Below are positions 41,504 through 50,089 of a stretch of DNA of 64,000 nt, piece by piece (positions within the stretch are counted from its first letter, which is position 1; every line of letters starts with the position of its first letter). The DNA lies in the NCBI GenBank assembly GCA_003241695.1, contig QFPN01000004.1, forward strand, positions 186,001 through 250,000, given 5' to 3'. The position numbers and the translations under genes were made by a program. The notes below the pieces were generated by a model. It had not been told where the DNA came from, searched no databases, and saw nothing but the letters and a program-made list of their open reading frames with translations. The DNA comes from Ancylobacter novellus (GTDB taxonomy: Bacteria; Pseudomonadota; Alphaproteobacteria; Rhizobiales; Methylopilaceae).

Positions 41504-42244
41504 ATGGGTAGCGATCTGACGCGGCGCGTCGCCGCCGAATTCTTCGGGACGTTCTGGCTGGTGTTCGCCGGGTGCGGCGCCGCGGTGCTGGCGGCCGCCT
41601 TTCCGGATCTCGGCATCGGCTTCCTCGGCGTCGCCCTCGCCTTCGGGCTGACGGTGCTCACCATGGCCTATGCGGTCGGCCACATCTCGGGCGGCCACTT
41701 CAACCCGGCGGTGACGCTCGGGCTGTGGTCGGCGGGGCGCTGCGCCAACCACCATGTGGTGCCTTACGTCATTGCGCAGGTCGCAGGCGGGATCGTGGCC
41801 GCCGGCGCGCTCTATCTCATCGCCTCCGGCAAGGCCGGCTGGGTTCCGGGCGGCTTCGCCTCGAACGGCTACGGCGAGCTCAGCCCCGGCAAATACGACC
41901 TCGGCGCCTGCTTCACGATCGAGGCGCTGCTGACCTTCTTCTTCCTGTTCATCATCATCGGCACGACTTCGAAGGGCGCCGCGACCGGCTTCGCCGGCAT
42001 CCCGATCGGGCTCGCGCTGACGCTGATCCACCTGGTCTCGATCCCGGTGACCAACACCTCGGTCAACCCGGCGCGCAGCCTCGGCCCGGCGCTGTACGCG
42101 GGCGGCGAGCATCTCGGCCAGGTCTGGCTGTTCTGGGTCGCGCCCATTCTCGGCGCCATGGTCGCGGGCTTCCTCGCGCGCTGGCTCTACGAGCCCGCCG
42201 GCATCGTCGACACCGTGGTGGTCGAGGAGCGCCGCGCGCCCTGA
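41504..42244 (+). CDS. aqpZ: aquaporin Z
   Basis: A 246-aa six-helix water channel. Both NPA boxes are intact: HFNPAV (67-69) and SVNPARS (188-190); H176 and R191 of the selectivity filter are present, as in water-specific AqpZ rather than glycerol channels. GGGAGG precedes the ATG at 41504; an ATG at 41489 is in frame but overlaps that ribosome site. Confidence 0.95.
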   Translation: MGSDLTRRVAAEFFGTFWLVFAGCGAAVLAAAFPDLGIGFLGVALAFGLTVLTMAYAVGHISGGHFNPAVTLGLWSAGRCANHHVVPYVIAQVAGGIVAAGALYLIASGKAGWVPGGFASNGYGELSPGKYDLGACFTIEALLTFFFLFIIIGTTSKGAATGFAGIPIGLALTLIHLVSIPVTNTSVNPARSLGPALYAGGEHLGQVWLFWVAPILGAMVAGFLARWLYEPAGIVDTVVVEERRAP

Positions 42245-42418
42245 GGCGGGCGGCCTGACGAGGACCGGAGGGCGCCTTTCTGGGCGCTCTCCGATGCTTC
42301 CATCGTCTAGACGTCACGAATTGCCGCTCGGACGAACGTCGCCCTAGTTTTCAGCCGCGATCGATGCGAACCGTTCCAACGTGCATCGCAGCGCAGCATG
42401 AAGCGGAGTTCGAACGAG

Positions 42419-44080
42419 ATGACGGATGCGGCGGACGCCCTGCCCGAACGCGAAGGCATGGACTACGACGTCGTCGTCGTGGGCGCCGGACCCGCCGGCC
42501 TCGCCGCCGCCATCCGCCTGAAGCAGCTCGACGAAAACCTGACGGTCGTCGTTCTGGAGAAGGGCTCGGAGGTCGGCGCGCACATCCTCTCGGGCGCGGT
42601 CGTCGATCCCAAGGGCCTCGACGCCCTGCTGCCGGACTGGCGCGACGAGGCGGAGTTCACGAAGACCGAAGTCAAGGACGACGTCTTCCTCTACCTCACC
42701 GAAAAGTCCTCCATCCGCCTGCCCAATTTCGGCATGCCGAAGCTGATGTCGAACCACGGCGCCTATGTGGTGTCGCTCGGCGACGTCTGCCGCTGGCTCG
42801 GGCAGAAGGCCGAGGCGCTCGGCGTCGAGATCTATCCGGGCTTCGCCGCCAACGAGATCCTTTATGGCGAGAACGGCGAGGTCACGGGCGTCGCGACCGG
42901 CGACATGGGGATAAACCGCGACGGAACCCCCGGCCCCAACTTCACCCGCGGCATGGAGCTGCGCGGCAAATACGTGATCTTCGGCGAAGGCGCGCGCGGC
43001 CAGCTCACCAAGCAGCTCATCGCGAAGTTCGGGCTTGACCGGGCCTGCGACCCGCAGAAGTTCGGCATTGGCCTGAAGGAGCTGTGGCAGGTCGCGCCCG
43101 AAAAGCACCAGCCCGGCCGCGTCCAGCATTCCTTCGGCTGGCCGCTCGACGACCGGACCGGCGGCGGCTCGTTCCTCTATCATTTCGGCGACAACCTGGT
43201 CGCGGTCGGCTTCGTGCTGCACCTCAATTACGAAAACCCGTGGCTGTCGCCCTTCGACGAGTTCCAGCGCTTCAAGACCCATCCCGCGATCCGCGACGTG
43301 TTCGCGGGCGCTAAGCGCCTCTCCTATGGCGCGCGCGCGATCACCGAGGGCGGCTGGCAGTCGGTGCCGAAGCTGGCCTTCCCCGGCGGCGCGCTTGTCG
43401 GCTGCGGCGCGGGCTTCATCAACGTGCCGCGCATCAAGGGCAGCCACAACGCCGTGCTGACCGGCAAGCTCGCGGCCGAGCACGTCGCCTCGGCCCTCAA
43501 GGAGGGCCGCGCGGGCGACGAACTCTCGACCTACGACGCCGCCTGGCGCGACGGCGCGGTGGGCGCGGACCTGAAACCCGTGCGCAACGTCAAGCCTCTG
43601 TGGTCAAGGTATGGAACCCGCATAGGCGTGATGCTGGGCGGCCTGTCGATGTGGGCCGAGCAGTTCGGGATCTCGCTGTTCGGCACGCTGAGCCACGGCA
43701 AGCCGGACTACAAGGCGACCAAGCCCGCCAAGGATTTCGCGAAGATCGCCTATCCGAAGCCCGACGGCGTGCTGACCTTCGACAAGCTTTCGTCCGTGTT
43801 CCTGTCCAACACCAACCACGAGGAGCACCAGCCCGCGCATCTCAAGGTGAAGGACATGGGCCTGCAGAAGACCTCCGAGCACGACGTCTTCGGCGGCCTC
43901 TCGGCGCGCTACTGCCCGGCGGGCGTCTATGAATGGCTGGAGGACGGGGCCGAGCCCAAGTACCAGATCAACGCGCAGAACTGCGTGCACTGCAAGACGT
44001 GCGACATCAAGGATCCGAACCAGAACATCACCTGGGTCGCGCCCGAGGGCGGCGGCGGGCCGAATTATTCGGGGATGTGA
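42419..44080 (+). CDS. electron transfer flavoprotein-ubiquinone oxidoreductase
   Basis: A 553-aa membrane-peripheral enzyme passing electrons from ETF (fatty-acid and amino-acid dehydrogenases) to ubiquinone. FAD-binding VVVGAGPAGLAAAIRL is near residue 20; the 4Fe-4S cysteines are in the C-terminal quarter: ARYCPAGVYEW, then NCVHCKTCDIKDPNQNI. ATG 42419 has GGAG nine bases upstream; ATG 42398 is a weaker alternative. Confidence 0.95.
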   Translation: MTDAADALPEREGMDYDVVVVGAGPAGLAAAIRLKQLDENLTVVVLEKGSEVGAHILSGAVVDPKGLDALLPDWRDEAEFTKTEVKDDVFLYLTEKSSIRLPNFGMPKLMSNHGAYVVSLGDVCRWLGQKAEALGVEIYPGFAANEILYGENGEVTGVATGDMGINRDGTPGPNFTRGMELRGKYVIFGEGARGQLTKQLIAKFGLDRACDPQKFGIGLKELWQVAPEKHQPGRVQHSFGWPLDDRTGGGSFLYHFGDNLVAVGFVLHLNYENPWLSPFDEFQRFKTHPAIRDVFAGAKRLSYGARAITEGGWQSVPKLAFPGGALVGCGAGFINVPRIKGSHNAVLTGKLAAEHVASALKEGRAGDELSTYDAAWRDGAVGADLKPVRNVKPLWSRYGTRIGVMLGGLSMWAEQFGISLFGTLSHGKPDYKATKPAKDFAKIAYPKPDGVLTFDKLSSVFLSNTNHEEHQPAHLKVKDMGLQKTSEHDVFGGLSARYCPAGVYEWLEDGAEPKYQINAQNCVHCKTCDIKDPNQNITWVAPEGGGGPNYSGM

Positions 44081-44920
44081 GATCTTCGTTTTATTGAGAT
44101 GCAATTCTTCTTCTGAGAACCGACCTTTCTCCAAAGCCCTTCGCCGGACGCCTGCATTCACGACTTGGTCGTAGAACGCCGCGGGTTCCGAAGTCGTGGA
44201 CGCCCGCCTACGCGGGCATGACGGCGGCGGTTCGGGCGCCGCTCTCTCCGCCGTCATCCCCCGGTTCGTCCGGGGGATCCATCGCGGTGCAGGACCTCCC
44301 GGGATGTGCAGGCGAGCGGCCCCATGGACGCCCCGGACAGGCCGGGGCGTGACGGCGGCGGTTCGGGGGCCTTTCGCCTGTGGCGGACGCCGCCCGTCCA
44401 AGGTCCGGCGCCCCCCGCCTCTCCCCGTCATGCCCGCGCTTTGCGCGGGCATCCACGACTTGGTCGTCGGGCGCGGCGGGTTCCGGCTCCGCAACGGGCT
44501 GGGGGCGAGGCGGCCGACCCGTGATGAGATCCGTTCGGCATTACGACCGGATGCGCCTGGAGATGGCGTAAGGATCGCAAGGCGGCGGACCGCCGTCCCC
44601 GGCTCCAAAGGCCGGAGGCGGGCGGAACGCCCGAGGAGCTCCGAGGCCGTCGGCGTCCGCCGGCGGCTCAAAGGCTCCGGGAGAGGCCTTAGCGTCCGAG
44701 ACATCGTCCGCAGGGGATGAAAAGACGTCGCGCGCGGGGCGCCGGGAGACCGGCTCCGCCGAAGACTACGGCATCTGCGGTCGAACGGCGTCCCGCGCCC
44801 TTCCGTGAGGTCAGGACTGAGGACTGCGCTGTTTGAAGGTTTGCGTGACGAGCGGCGAGACGCGCCCCGCGGGACATCAGGCCCGGCGGGCGATCACGCG
44901 CGCCTGTCTCTTCATCTCGC
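44081..44920. other. 840-bp intergenic region, repeats and no gene
   Basis: Between the ETF-QO gene and the convergent MXKDX protein gene. 44150-44475 is a repeat cluster. From 44476 to 44920 several short frames exist on both strands but none shows a domain, ribosome site or consistent codon use; I support no gene there. Confidence 0.55.
44150..44475. repeat. cluster of CGTCATGCCCG-type palindromic repeats
   Basis: At least three facing elements: GTCGTGGACGCCCGCCTACGCGGGCATGACGG near 44195-44225; CCGTCATCCCCCGGTTCGTCCGGGGGATCCATCG near 44250-44285 with its GACGCCCCGGACAGGCCGGGGCGTGACGG partner near 44326-44355; and CCGTCATGCCCGCGCTTTGCGCGGGCATCCACGACTTGG near 44427-44465. Same family as at 32.7 and 37.5 kb. 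Confidence 0.8.
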
Positions 44921-45217
44921 TTATTTCGTGCCCATGCCGTCGCCGGACGTCTGCGAGCCCTTCATGTCATGGGATCCCTTCATGTCGTGGGACCTCTTCA
45001 TCTGATGGGCGCCCTTCATGTCGTGCGAACCCTTCATGGACTTCGTCTCCATCGAGCCGCCTTTGTGCTTGCCCATCGTATCCTTGGCCATGCCGTCCTT
45101 GCCCATCGTCTCGTGGCCAATGGGTTTCTGCTCCATCGTTTCGGCGAAGGCGCGGCTCGCGGGGGCGGCCGTAACCGCGACGAAAGCGGCGGCGGCGAGA
45201 AGCGTGCGGATGATCAT
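44921..45217 (-). CDS. secreted MXKDX-repeat-like protein
   Basis: A 98-aa protein: signal peptide (cut near RAFAET), then a Met/Lys/His/Gly/Asp-rich repeat region with units MGKDG, MAKDT, MGKHK and repeated DMKGSH. It resembles the pentapeptide MXKDX repeat family of small exported proteins, in degenerate form. The Met/His density suggests copper or other metal binding, which is inference. GGAGG precedes ATG 45217. Confidence 0.75.
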   Translation of the reverse strand: MIIRTLLAAAAFVAVTAAPASRAFAETMEQKPIGHETMGKDGMAKDTMGKHKGGSMETKSMKGSHDMKGAHQMKRSHDMKGSHDMKGSQTSGDGMGTK

Positions 45218-45503
45218 CGGGACGTCCTCCAACGGTTCGGGGCCGCGCAGCGTCCCTCGCGCGGAAACCCCGCGCGTCGGGTCGGTCAAAAAGAGGTCTG
45301 CGGCGGCGAGCGCTCCTTCGGCGCTCACGGGAGACTACGGAGCGGGCGTGGCCGACGTTTCACGCGGGCGGAAGAAAAATCCCGCCGCGGCGTCTGGGCC
45401 CCCGCCCCGGCGCCGCTTCCTCGGTTGACGCCGCGCCTTCCGGCATGGTGACGTCCTCCCCGAACCGTCGGCCGGTCGGCCGCGACGCTTGTTAAGTTCC
45501 GAG

Positions 45504-46145
45504 ATGACCACCGAGAGCCACTACGAACCGGCCGCCCATCACCGCGTCCGCCGCGTGGCGAATCCCTCGCGCGTCTATGCGCTCAGCCTGCCGAACCTGC
45601 TGACCTACGGCCGCATCGCCATCGTGCCGGCGGTGTGCGCCTGCATCTATGTCGGCAGCGACGCGGCGCGCTGGCTCGCGCTCGGCCTGTTCGCCGCCGC
45701 CGCCGTCACCGACTTCCTCGACGGCTATCTGGCGCGGATCTGGCGGCAGTCCTCGCCGCTCGGCCGGATGCTCGACCCGATCGCCGACAAGCTGCTGGTC
45801 TCGGCCTGCCTGATGATGCTCTGCGCGGTGAACACCATCACGGGCTGGTCGCTCGCCGCCGCGGTGGTGATCCTGTGCCGCGAGGTGCTGGTCTCGGGCC
45901 TGCGCGAGTTCCTGGCGGAGCTGCGCGTCTCGGTGCCGGTGACGAAGCTCGCCAAGTGGAAGACGACGGCGCAGCTCGTCTCGCTCGGCTTTCTGTTGGC
46001 GGGCCCCGCGGGCGACAAGGTCCTGCCGCACAACACCGAGATCGGCCTCGGCCTGCTGTGGATCTCGGCGATCCTGACGCTCTACACGGGCTACGACTAT
46101 TTCCGCGCCGGGCTGCGCTTCGTGTTCGAGGACGAGCCGGAATGA
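45504..46145 (+). CDS. pgsA: CDP-diacylglycerol-glycerol-3-phosphate 3-phosphatidyltransferase
   Basis: A 213-aa inner-membrane enzyme making phosphatidylglycerol phosphate from CDP-diacylglycerol. The CDP-alcohol phosphatidyltransferase signature DX2DGX2ARX8GX3DX3D is complete (DFLDGYLARIWRQSSPLGRMLDPIADK). The stop overlaps the moaD start (ATGA); pgsA-moaD-moaE is a usual order in this group. Confidence 0.94.
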   Translation: MTTESHYEPAAHHRVRRVANPSRVYALSLPNLLTYGRIAIVPAVCACIYVGSDAARWLALGLFAAAAVTDFLDGYLARIWRQSSPLGRMLDPIADKLLVSACLMMLCAVNTITGWSLAAAVVILCREVLVSGLREFLAELRVSVPVTKLAKWKTTAQLVSLGFLLAGPAGDKVLPHNTEIGLGLLWISAILTLYTGYDYFRAGLRFVFEDEPE

Positions 46146-46393
46146 GGCTGCTCTATTTCGCCTGGGTGCGCGAAAGGGTCGGCCTCGGCGAAGAGGAGGC
46201 CGAGCCGCCGGCGGGCGTCGCGACCGTGGCCGAGCTGATCGAATGGCTGCGCGGCCGCGGCGACAACTACGCCCGCGCCTTCGAGGCCGGCCCCGCGATC
46301 CGCGCCGCGATCGACCGCCGCCATGTGAAGGCCGACGCATCCGTCGCGGGGGCGCGCGAGATCGCGTTCTTCCCGCCCATGACCGGCGGCTGA
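46142..46393 (+). CDS. moaD: molybdopterin synthase small subunit MoaD
   Basis: An 83-aa ubiquitin-fold sulfur carrier ending in the required Gly-Gly (PPMTGG), thiocarboxylated to deliver sulfur for molybdopterin. Translationally coupled to pgsA, and 13 bp ahead of moaE. Confidence 0.94.
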   Translation: MRLLYFAWVRERVGLGEEEAEPPAGVATVAELIEWLRGRGDNYARAFEAGPAIRAAIDRRHVKADASVAGAREIAFFPPMTGG

Positions 46394-46406
46394 GGCGCTT
46401 ATCGCC

Positions 46407-46865
46407 ATGGCCGTGCGCGTGCAGGACGAGCCCTTCGACCTCGGCGACGAGGCCGCGCGGCTGACCTTCGGCCGGACCGACGTCGGCGCCGTGGTGACGT
46501 TCTCGGGGCTCTGCCGCGACCGGGCGGATTCGGGCGAGCCGCTGGTCTCGCTCACCCTCGAGCACTATCCCGGCATGACCGAGGAAGAGCTCGGCCGCAT
46601 CGAGGCCGAGGCGCGCGAGCGCTGGAGCCTCTCTGGGAGCCTGATCGTGCACCGCTGCGGCCGCATCCTGCCGGGAGAGCCGATCGTGCTGGTGATCGCC
46701 GTCGCGGCCCACCGCAGGGCGGCGTTCGAGGCGGCGGAGTTCCTGATGGACTACCTCAAGACCTCGGCGCCGTTCTGGAAGCGCGAGGAGACCGCCGGCG
46801 GCGCCTCCTGGGTCGCGGCCAAGACCTCCGACGACGAGGCCGCGGCGCGCTGGCCGCGCGACTGA
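46407..46865 (+). CDS. moaE: molybdopterin synthase catalytic subunit MoaE
   Basis: A 152-aa protein: AVVTFSGLCRDR, LEHYPGMTEEEL, VHRCGRILPGEPIVLV and the catalytic Lys region DYLKTSAPFWKRE are the MoaE blocks. It combines with MoaD to convert precursor Z to molybdopterin. The C-terminal 15 residues are an unconserved acidic tail. Confidence 0.95.
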   Translation: MAVRVQDEPFDLGDEAARLTFGRTDVGAVVTFSGLCRDRADSGEPLVSLTLEHYPGMTEEELGRIEAEARERWSLSGSLIVHRCGRILPGEPIVLVIAVAAHRRAAFEAAEFLMDYLKTSAPFWKREETAGGASWVAAKTSDDEAAARWPRD

Positions 46866-46995
46866 CGCCTCCGGACCGGCGGGCGCCTGCGCGGCGCCGC
46901 GGATGCGGCTGGCTCCACGAATTTCCCCCGGGCTGGCTCTACGCCGCGCCTCCGCGCCGGGCTTGTCTTGCGCCAGGTCAATCGGAACCCCTGGC

Positions 46996-47679
46996 ATGAG
47001 CGAAACAGAAGCGGACATTCCGGCGTCGGCCGCGCCCAGCGAAAAGACCCGCGCCAAGCGGTATCACTGGCTCGCGCGCTACGATCGCGAAACCATCGAC
47101 GCGATCATCGACGCAGGCATCGTCTGCCAGGTCGGCTACGTCATCGACGGAATGCCCTACGTCACCCCGACCGGGCATTGGCGCATCGACGATCATGTCT
47201 ACTGGCACGGCTCGTCGGCGAGCCGCATGCTGAAGGCCCAGCAGAAGGGAATCCCGGTCTGCTTCACGGTGACCCATCTCGACGGATTCGCATTCGCGCG
47301 GGCCGCGGTGAACCACAACGTGCAGTACCGCTCCATCATGGCGTTCGGACAGGCCGAGATCTGCGACGAGGAGACCAAGCGCCATGCGCTTCAGGTCTTC
47401 ACCGACCGGATGGCGCCGGGCCTGTGGGCCTACGCCCGTCCGCCCTCGGAGCAGGAATGGAAGGCCACCAAGGTCCTGCGGATGAAGCTGGACGAGGTCT
47501 CGGCGAAAGTGCAGGCGGGCGTCTCGGACGAGGACGACGGCGACTACGCGTCCGACTGCTGGGCGGGCTCGATCCCGTTCCGGCTCGTGCAGCTCGATCC
47601 TATTCCCGATCCGAAGCTGCGGCCGGGCGTCGAGGCGCCGGAGATCGTCAGGAGCTTCCGGTATCCGGGCGTGGTCTGA
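46996..47679 (+). CDS. pyridoxamine 5'-phosphate oxidase-family flavoprotein
   Basis: A 227-aa FMN-binding split-barrel protein (Pyridox_ox_2 type). Blocks: RETIDAIIDAGIVCQVGYVIDGMPYVTPTGHWRIDDHVYWHGSSASRML near 30-78 and VNHNVQYRSIMAFGQAE near 103. Not a canonical PdxH. It ends 6 bp before the stop of a convergent MocR-type regulator, whose family controls PLP-related genes; a link is possible but the genes are not co-transcribed. Confidence 0.83.
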   Translation: MSETEADIPASAAPSEKTRAKRYHWLARYDRETIDAIIDAGIVCQVGYVIDGMPYVTPTGHWRIDDHVYWHGSSASRMLKAQQKGIPVCFTVTHLDGFAFARAAVNHNVQYRSIMAFGQAEICDEETKRHALQVFTDRMAPGLWAYARPPSEQEWKATKVLRMKLDEVSAKVQAGVSDEDDGDYASDCWAGSIPFRLVQLDPIPDPKLRPGVEAPEIVRSFRYPGVV

Positions 47680-47685
47680 CGCGCG

Positions 47686-49167
47686 TCAGACCACCGGCCT
47701 CGCCTCCGCGGCCCGGCGCATCGCCTCGACGCCGGCCGCGATCTCCCGCTCCGTCAGCGCGGCGTAGCCGAGGAGGAGGTTCCGCCGGGCGAAACCGCTT
47801 TCGGCGTCGAACGCGCCGGCCCGTTCGAGCGTGTAGACCCGCGTCCCGGCAGCGAGCGCCCGCTCCGCGAACGGCTCGGCGTCGGGCAGATCCGCCGGCA
47901 GCGTCCACATCACATGCATGCCGTTGTGGGCGCCGCTGAGCTCGACCGGGCCGAACGCGCGCGTCAGCTGCTCGCCCAGCGCGCCGAGCAGATCGGCGCA
48001 GCGACGGCGGATCTCGCGCAGGTGGCGGCGATAGGCACCGGAGCTCAAGAAGCGGGCGAGAATCGCCTGTTCGAGCCACGGATGCCCGTAATTCGCGAGC
48101 GTCTTGATCGTCAGGGCCGGTTCGACGAGCTCGGGAGGCAGGACGATGTAGCCCGCCCGAACCCCGGCTCCGAGCGCCTTCGACAGGGTGCTGGCGTAGA
48201 TCACGCCGTCTCCGTCGCTCCGGCCTGCGAGCGAGACCAGCGGCGGGCCGCTGAAGCTGTAGTCGCTGTCGTAATCGTCCTCGAACACATAGGCGCCGGT
48301 CCGCCTCGACCAGTCGAGCAGCGCGTCCCGCCGTGCAGCCGACATGGCGACGCCGGTGGGAAACTGGTGGGACGGCGTGACGTAAGCGAGGCTGACGCCG
48401 CTTTCGGGCAGGCGGTCGACGATGACGCCCTCGCTGTCAGTGAGCGTAGGGACGAGACGCGCGCCATGGCTTTCGAACACCAGCGCGGCGCTGCCGTAGC
48501 CGGGGTTCTCGATCGCCACGCCGACCCCGTCGCTGACGAGCAGCCTCGCGACGATGTTCAGCGCCTCCTGGACGCCCGCTGTGACGATGACCGCGTCGGC
48601 GCCGGCGCGAATCCCACGCGCCGACGCGACATGATCCGCGATCGCCTGACGCAGTTCGGCGAGGCCGCCGGCGGCGTTGTATTCGACGAGCCCGCTCGGG
48701 GCGCCCGCAAGAGCCTCGTCGGCGAGCCGCCGCCAGGCGGCGATCGGAAACAGCCTGCGGTTCGCGCGGCCCGGCCAGAAATCGATCGTCCCGTCCTCCG
48801 TCGCGGACGGCAAAGCCGGACGGGCGGTTCTGAAGACGACGTCGGGCCGCCGTCCTGCAGCCGGCGCCGTCATCTGCGCCGCCGCCGCGGCGGGCGCAGG
48901 GACGCCGAGGCAGTCGTCGGGGATCGGCGACGCCACGCGGGTTCGTCCGCCACGCCTCGAAACGACGTAGCCTTCGCCCGCCAGCGTCTCATAGGCCTGG
49001 ACGACAGTATTCCGGGCGACGCCGTATTGCTCGGAAAGCTCGCGCGAGGACGGAAGCTCCGCGCCGGGCTCCAGCCTGCCCTTGAGGATCGCAGCTCTCA
49101 GCTGTTCGACGATCTGACGCTGAAGCGTGGCTCCCCGGTCGCGCGCCAGGTCAAGTTCGACAAGCAT
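47686..49167 (-). CDS. MocR/PdxR-type regulator (GntR HTH fused to aminotransferase domain)
   Basis: A 493-aa fusion. Residues 10-75 are a GntR winged helix (QRQIVEQLRAAILKGRLEPGAELPSSRELSEQYGVARNTVVQAYETL); about 120-485 is a fold-type I aminotransferase-like domain with the PLP lysine in STLSKALGAGVRAGY and FEDDYDSDY. Such proteins sense PLP or amino-PLP compounds. ATG 49167 is chosen; the frame extends upstream without support. Confidence 0.92.
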   Translation of the reverse strand: MLVELDLARDRGATLQRQIVEQLRAAILKGRLEPGAELPSSRELSEQYGVARNTVVQAYETLAGEGYVVSRRGGRTRVASPIPDDCLGVPAPAAAAAQMTAPAAGRRPDVVFRTARPALPSATEDGTIDFWPGRANRRLFPIAAWRRLADEALAGAPSGLVEYNAAGGLAELRQAIADHVASARGIRAGADAVIVTAGVQEALNIVARLLVSDGVGVAIENPGYGSAALVFESHGARLVPTLTDSEGVIVDRLPESGVSLAYVTPSHQFPTGVAMSAARRDALLDWSRRTGAYVFEDDYDSDYSFSGPPLVSLAGRSDGDGVIYASTLSKALGAGVRAGYIVLPPELVEPALTIKTLANYGHPWLEQAILARFLSSGAYRRHLREIRRRCADLLGALGEQLTRAFGPVELSGAHNGMHVMWTLPADLPDAEPFAERALAAGTRVYTLERAGAFDAESGFARRNLLLGYAALTEREIAAGVEAMRRAAEARPVV

Positions 49168-49341
49168 CGGTCGACGTCGGCTCGCTGCTGAAGACCAGGT
49201 TGATCGGCACGAACATGCTTTACGGCCGCGCCCCTGAGGGAGCGCGTCATCGCGCGCTTGGCTGCATATCACATCGACGGACGGCGTCGGCGATCGACCC
49301 TGCCCGGAGCCGCATGGCCGTCCCGCGACGGCGTGAAATTC

Positions 49342-49399
49342 GTAAACCTTTGTTAACACACATGGTTAATCGCCGTTAACCATAACAAATGATTAACGT
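49342..49399. promoter_or_regulatory. cluster of TTAA(C) sites, candidate CtrA-type region
   Basis: Five TTAA tetramers occur in under 60 bp, within otherwise very GC-rich DNA. ATGGTTAA (49362-49369) and TTAACCAT (49376-49383) form a perfect 8-bp inverted repeat with a 6-base centre. CtrA of alphaproteobacteria binds TTAA-N7-TTAA(C) and TTAACCAT half-sites; spacings here are not exact. It precedes the membrane protein gene at 49435. Confidence 0.4.
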
Positions 49400-49434
49400 C
49401 GTCGTGAAGCGGAGCGCGCCCTACGATACGTCTC

Positions 49435-50079
49435 ATGAGTCTGGGTCCCTCCTTCCGCGTCAGCACTGCGTTCGTCGCCGGCGGTTTCGCCGTGCTGGCG
49501 GCGGTGCTGGTCATCGGGCTCGGCCAAGACCTCTGGCGCGCTGTGCCCGACATGACGCCGCAGGTTTCCTGGCTGATGCCGGAGACGACCCCGCTGCGGA
49601 TCGGCGCGCTCAGGGCCGCAGGCAGGCCAGAAACCGCCGCCCTCTACGCGCTGATGGTCGCGCTCTGCTTCGGACTGATCGGCGCGCTCGTCGCCGGCGG
49701 CTTCGCCTGGGGCGTCATGAACAAGGGCGCGACCGTGCTCGGCGTCGACAAGGCGCTGCGCTACCTCACCGCACTGGCATTTCTCTACGGCGTCTCGACC
49801 GGGCTCGAAGTGATCCTCCACCTCGTCCGGATCACGCCGCAGGGGGGCTTGCACGCCATTCCGGGCCTCTGGTTTTTCGCGATGATCCCGAGCGCCGCGA
49901 TCCTCGGGCGAATCGGCGCGCTGATCGCCCACGACGCCGGCGCACTGATCGCGATCGCGATCGCGGGCGAGCCGACCCGCCTCGCCGAGCTGGTCGCGAC
50001 CGCCGAGGAGACCCGCGGCGCGAAGAGCCTCGAGGCTCGCCTCGCCCGCCTGCTCGCCGCGCGCCGCCCCGTGATCTGA
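49435..50079 (+). CDS. hypothetical integral membrane protein
   Basis: A 214-aa protein with hydrophobic segments at about 9-30, 68-92, 107-130 and 143-172, and a charged C-terminal tail with a possible short coiled coil. No family recognised. Codon use is normal for the genome. It converges on the CDF transporter gene (10 bp between stops). Confidence 0.65.
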   Translation: MSLGPSFRVSTAFVAGGFAVLAAVLVIGLGQDLWRAVPDMTPQVSWLMPETTPLRIGALRAAGRPETAALYALMVALCFGLIGALVAGGFAWGVMNKGATVLGVDKALRYLTALAFLYGVSTGLEVILHLVRITPQGGLHAIPGLWFFAMIPSAAILGRIGALIAHDAGALIAIAIAGEPTRLAELVATAEETRGAKSLEARLARLLAARRPVI

Positions 50080-50089
50080 TTCCGGCGGG

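Noticed and set aside
42265..42292. Hairpin after aqpZ as a terminator
   Set aside because: GGAGGGCGCC and GGGCGCTCTCC pair with a mismatch and there is no T-run; too weak to list as a feature.
44196..44880. Several open frames of 60-174 codons in the repeat cluster after the ETF-QO gene
   Set aside because: They run through palindromic repeats in different frames, lack ribosome sites and show Arg/Pro-rich random sequence.
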